Source of the DNA: Metopolophium dirhodum
Lineage: Eukaryota; Arthropoda; Insecta; Hemiptera; Aphididae
DNA length: 64,000 nt
Assembly: GCF_019925205.1 (NCBI RefSeq)
Contig: NC_083560.1
Coordinates: forward strand, 147,518,526 to 147,582,525
Direction: 5' to 3'
Of the stretch, positions 62,757-64,000 are shown piece by piece. The translations under genes and the position numbers were made by a program. Each line of letters starts with the position of its first letter. The stretch's first letter is position 1. Below the pieces are notes generated by a model, which saw nothing but the letters and a program-made list of their open reading frames with translations, searched no databases and had not been told where the DNA came from.

Positions 62757-64000
62757 CTTATAGTATAAAACAGAAACCCGAGGGCGCCCCCTATGGCGTT
62801 TTCCCGTACCAGCATAGAGGATAATGGAGGGAAAACAGAGAACCCGCCAATGGGACGGTCGGGACGGGGCGGCGGAGCCGTCGCCGCGCTATCACTTCCG
62901 CCTTATCACTTTTCGCGATTTTTTTCCAGATTTTCAAAATTTCTTCACGTTTTCGAGTTTTACCCCCCCGGGGGTCCCCGGGCGGCCCCGCTCGGACCTT
63001 ATTCGCGTTCCCCGCTAAATTTACGTACCGCGCGCGGCCGCACTCTTTTCCCGGCGGGCCCGCCGCGGGTGGCGATTACGTGCAGACCGAGCGCCGCCGT
63101 CGCGCGCGTTTTTTGCCTTTTTTTTCGAGAATTCGAGTTTTAGCCCTCTTCGAGGCGTCCGCCCTCCCCGTTCGCGACTTATTCGCGTTCCCCGTTACGT
63201 TTATAGGTCGCGCGCGGCCGTACTCGAATATTTTAGAGCGCCGCGGCGCAGAAAACGATAGCGGAAAGCGCGGCGTCGTCGCCGTCTTACCGATTTTTCC
63301 GACTTTTTCGACTAAAATCGCGTCTCGCCGCTCTCTCGAAAGTCTCACCTCCCCGTCGACGCGATATTCGCGTTCCCAGCTAAATTTATAGGCCGCGCGC
63401 GGCCGTACTTCGTCCGAGACGAGTCCCGGGGCCGCGGGACGACGCCGAGAGCAGAGCGCTGATATCGCCGCCGTCGAGTAGGTATTACTATATACAGGCA
63501 TAAATACATGCGTCGGAGGGTTATATTTTTTTCGCGAATATCGCGTTTTCGACGTCCGAGGGTGGCGGAGGGATCGCTGGCTCAAAAGCCCTCTGCGGAC
63601 GCTGGGACCGCGTTCGTAATTCGCCGGGACGTTGAAACGGCTTAAGAGTCATAGATTCGACCCCAGTTATCAACTCAGTAGGTAGGTAGGTAGGTAAGGC
63701 GTCGGCGCGGAAGACCTGGGGTCGTGGTTTCGATGCCGACCGCCGGGAGTTAATTTGCGGCGGCCGTGTTAAATCGGAATTTCTTTTTCCACATTTTTTT
63801 TTTTTTGTCATTTTCCTTTCGCTATCATTTTCGCCTTATCATATTATATATTCGTATTGTACGAAAATTTTACCTTTTTTTTCAAAATTCGAGTTTTACA
63901 CCTTTCGAAGACGTCGGACCTCCCCCTTGATGACTTAATCGCGTTCTCCGCTAAATGTATTGACCGCCTGCGGCTGTACTTCTTTCGCGAACAGCGAGAT
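62757..64000. repeat. GC-rich repeat block 4, continues past the window
   Basis: Begins CTTATAGTATAAAACAGAAAC, then matches 52450-53300 almost base for base. A small deletion lies near 63570. From 63720 it follows 55905-56180. No gene; the end of the block is outside the window. Confidence 0.88.

Overview
The window looks like insect nuclear DNA, most likely from an aphid. This is inferred from the AT-rich background with frequent TAGGTA-type motifs, GT-AG introns, and the mix of piggyBac, PIF/Harbinger, THAP/MADF/zeste-like and Helitron genes; no species-diagnostic gene is present. Almost everything is mobile or virus-derived. All comparisons were made by eye.

1-25,690: a head-to-tail array of an integrated dsDNA-virus-like element (Maverick/Polinton or adintovirus-like morphogenetic module). 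Gene order per unit is: integrase(-), small protein(+), 412-aa vertex-like repeat protein(+), double-jelly-roll-type capsid(-), FtsK/HerA-type packaging ATPase(+), minor protein with a phospholipase-A2-like domain(+), hydrophobic/basic Mu-like core protein(+), adenain-like protease(+), then a tail with a foldback element and an unassigned 142-aa gene(-). I see no DNA polymerase B. The window holds the tail of one unit (1-2005), unit A (2485-15730) and unit B (16210-25690), with a Ty3/gypsy pol fragment at each junction. The copies are broken in different genes: A has an open ATPase but a piggyBac element in its capsid gene and a 1.8-kb deletion of the PLA2 region; B has an open capsid gene and frameshifts in ATPase, PLA2-region gene and protease. 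A 4.49-kb block is essentially identical between the two junctions.

25,691-34,095: host DNA with a decayed zeste/Myb-SANT gene, a decayed PIF/Harbinger transposon whose transposase and MADF genes interlock on opposite strands, small MITE-like hairpins and a TE protein fragment.

34,096-64,000: a region dominated by GC-rich higher-order repeats (34.7-36.1, 52.4-56.3, 59.0-60.7, 62.8-64.0 kb), a 227-bp satellite and an inverted pair of about 0.65-kb sequences at 34.1 and 62.7 kb. Between the repeats lie two well-preserved spliced genes: a 7-exon, apparently intact THAP-Helitron Rep/helicase (about 1,597 aa, 37.4-47.9 kb, +), and a convergent 14-exon gene (51.6-50.0 kb, -) for a glycine-rich CCHC zinc-knuckle protein whose C-terminal part is made of phase-0 microexons, five of them tandem copies of one 27-nt exon. 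Their exons are GC-rich while their introns are AT-rich.
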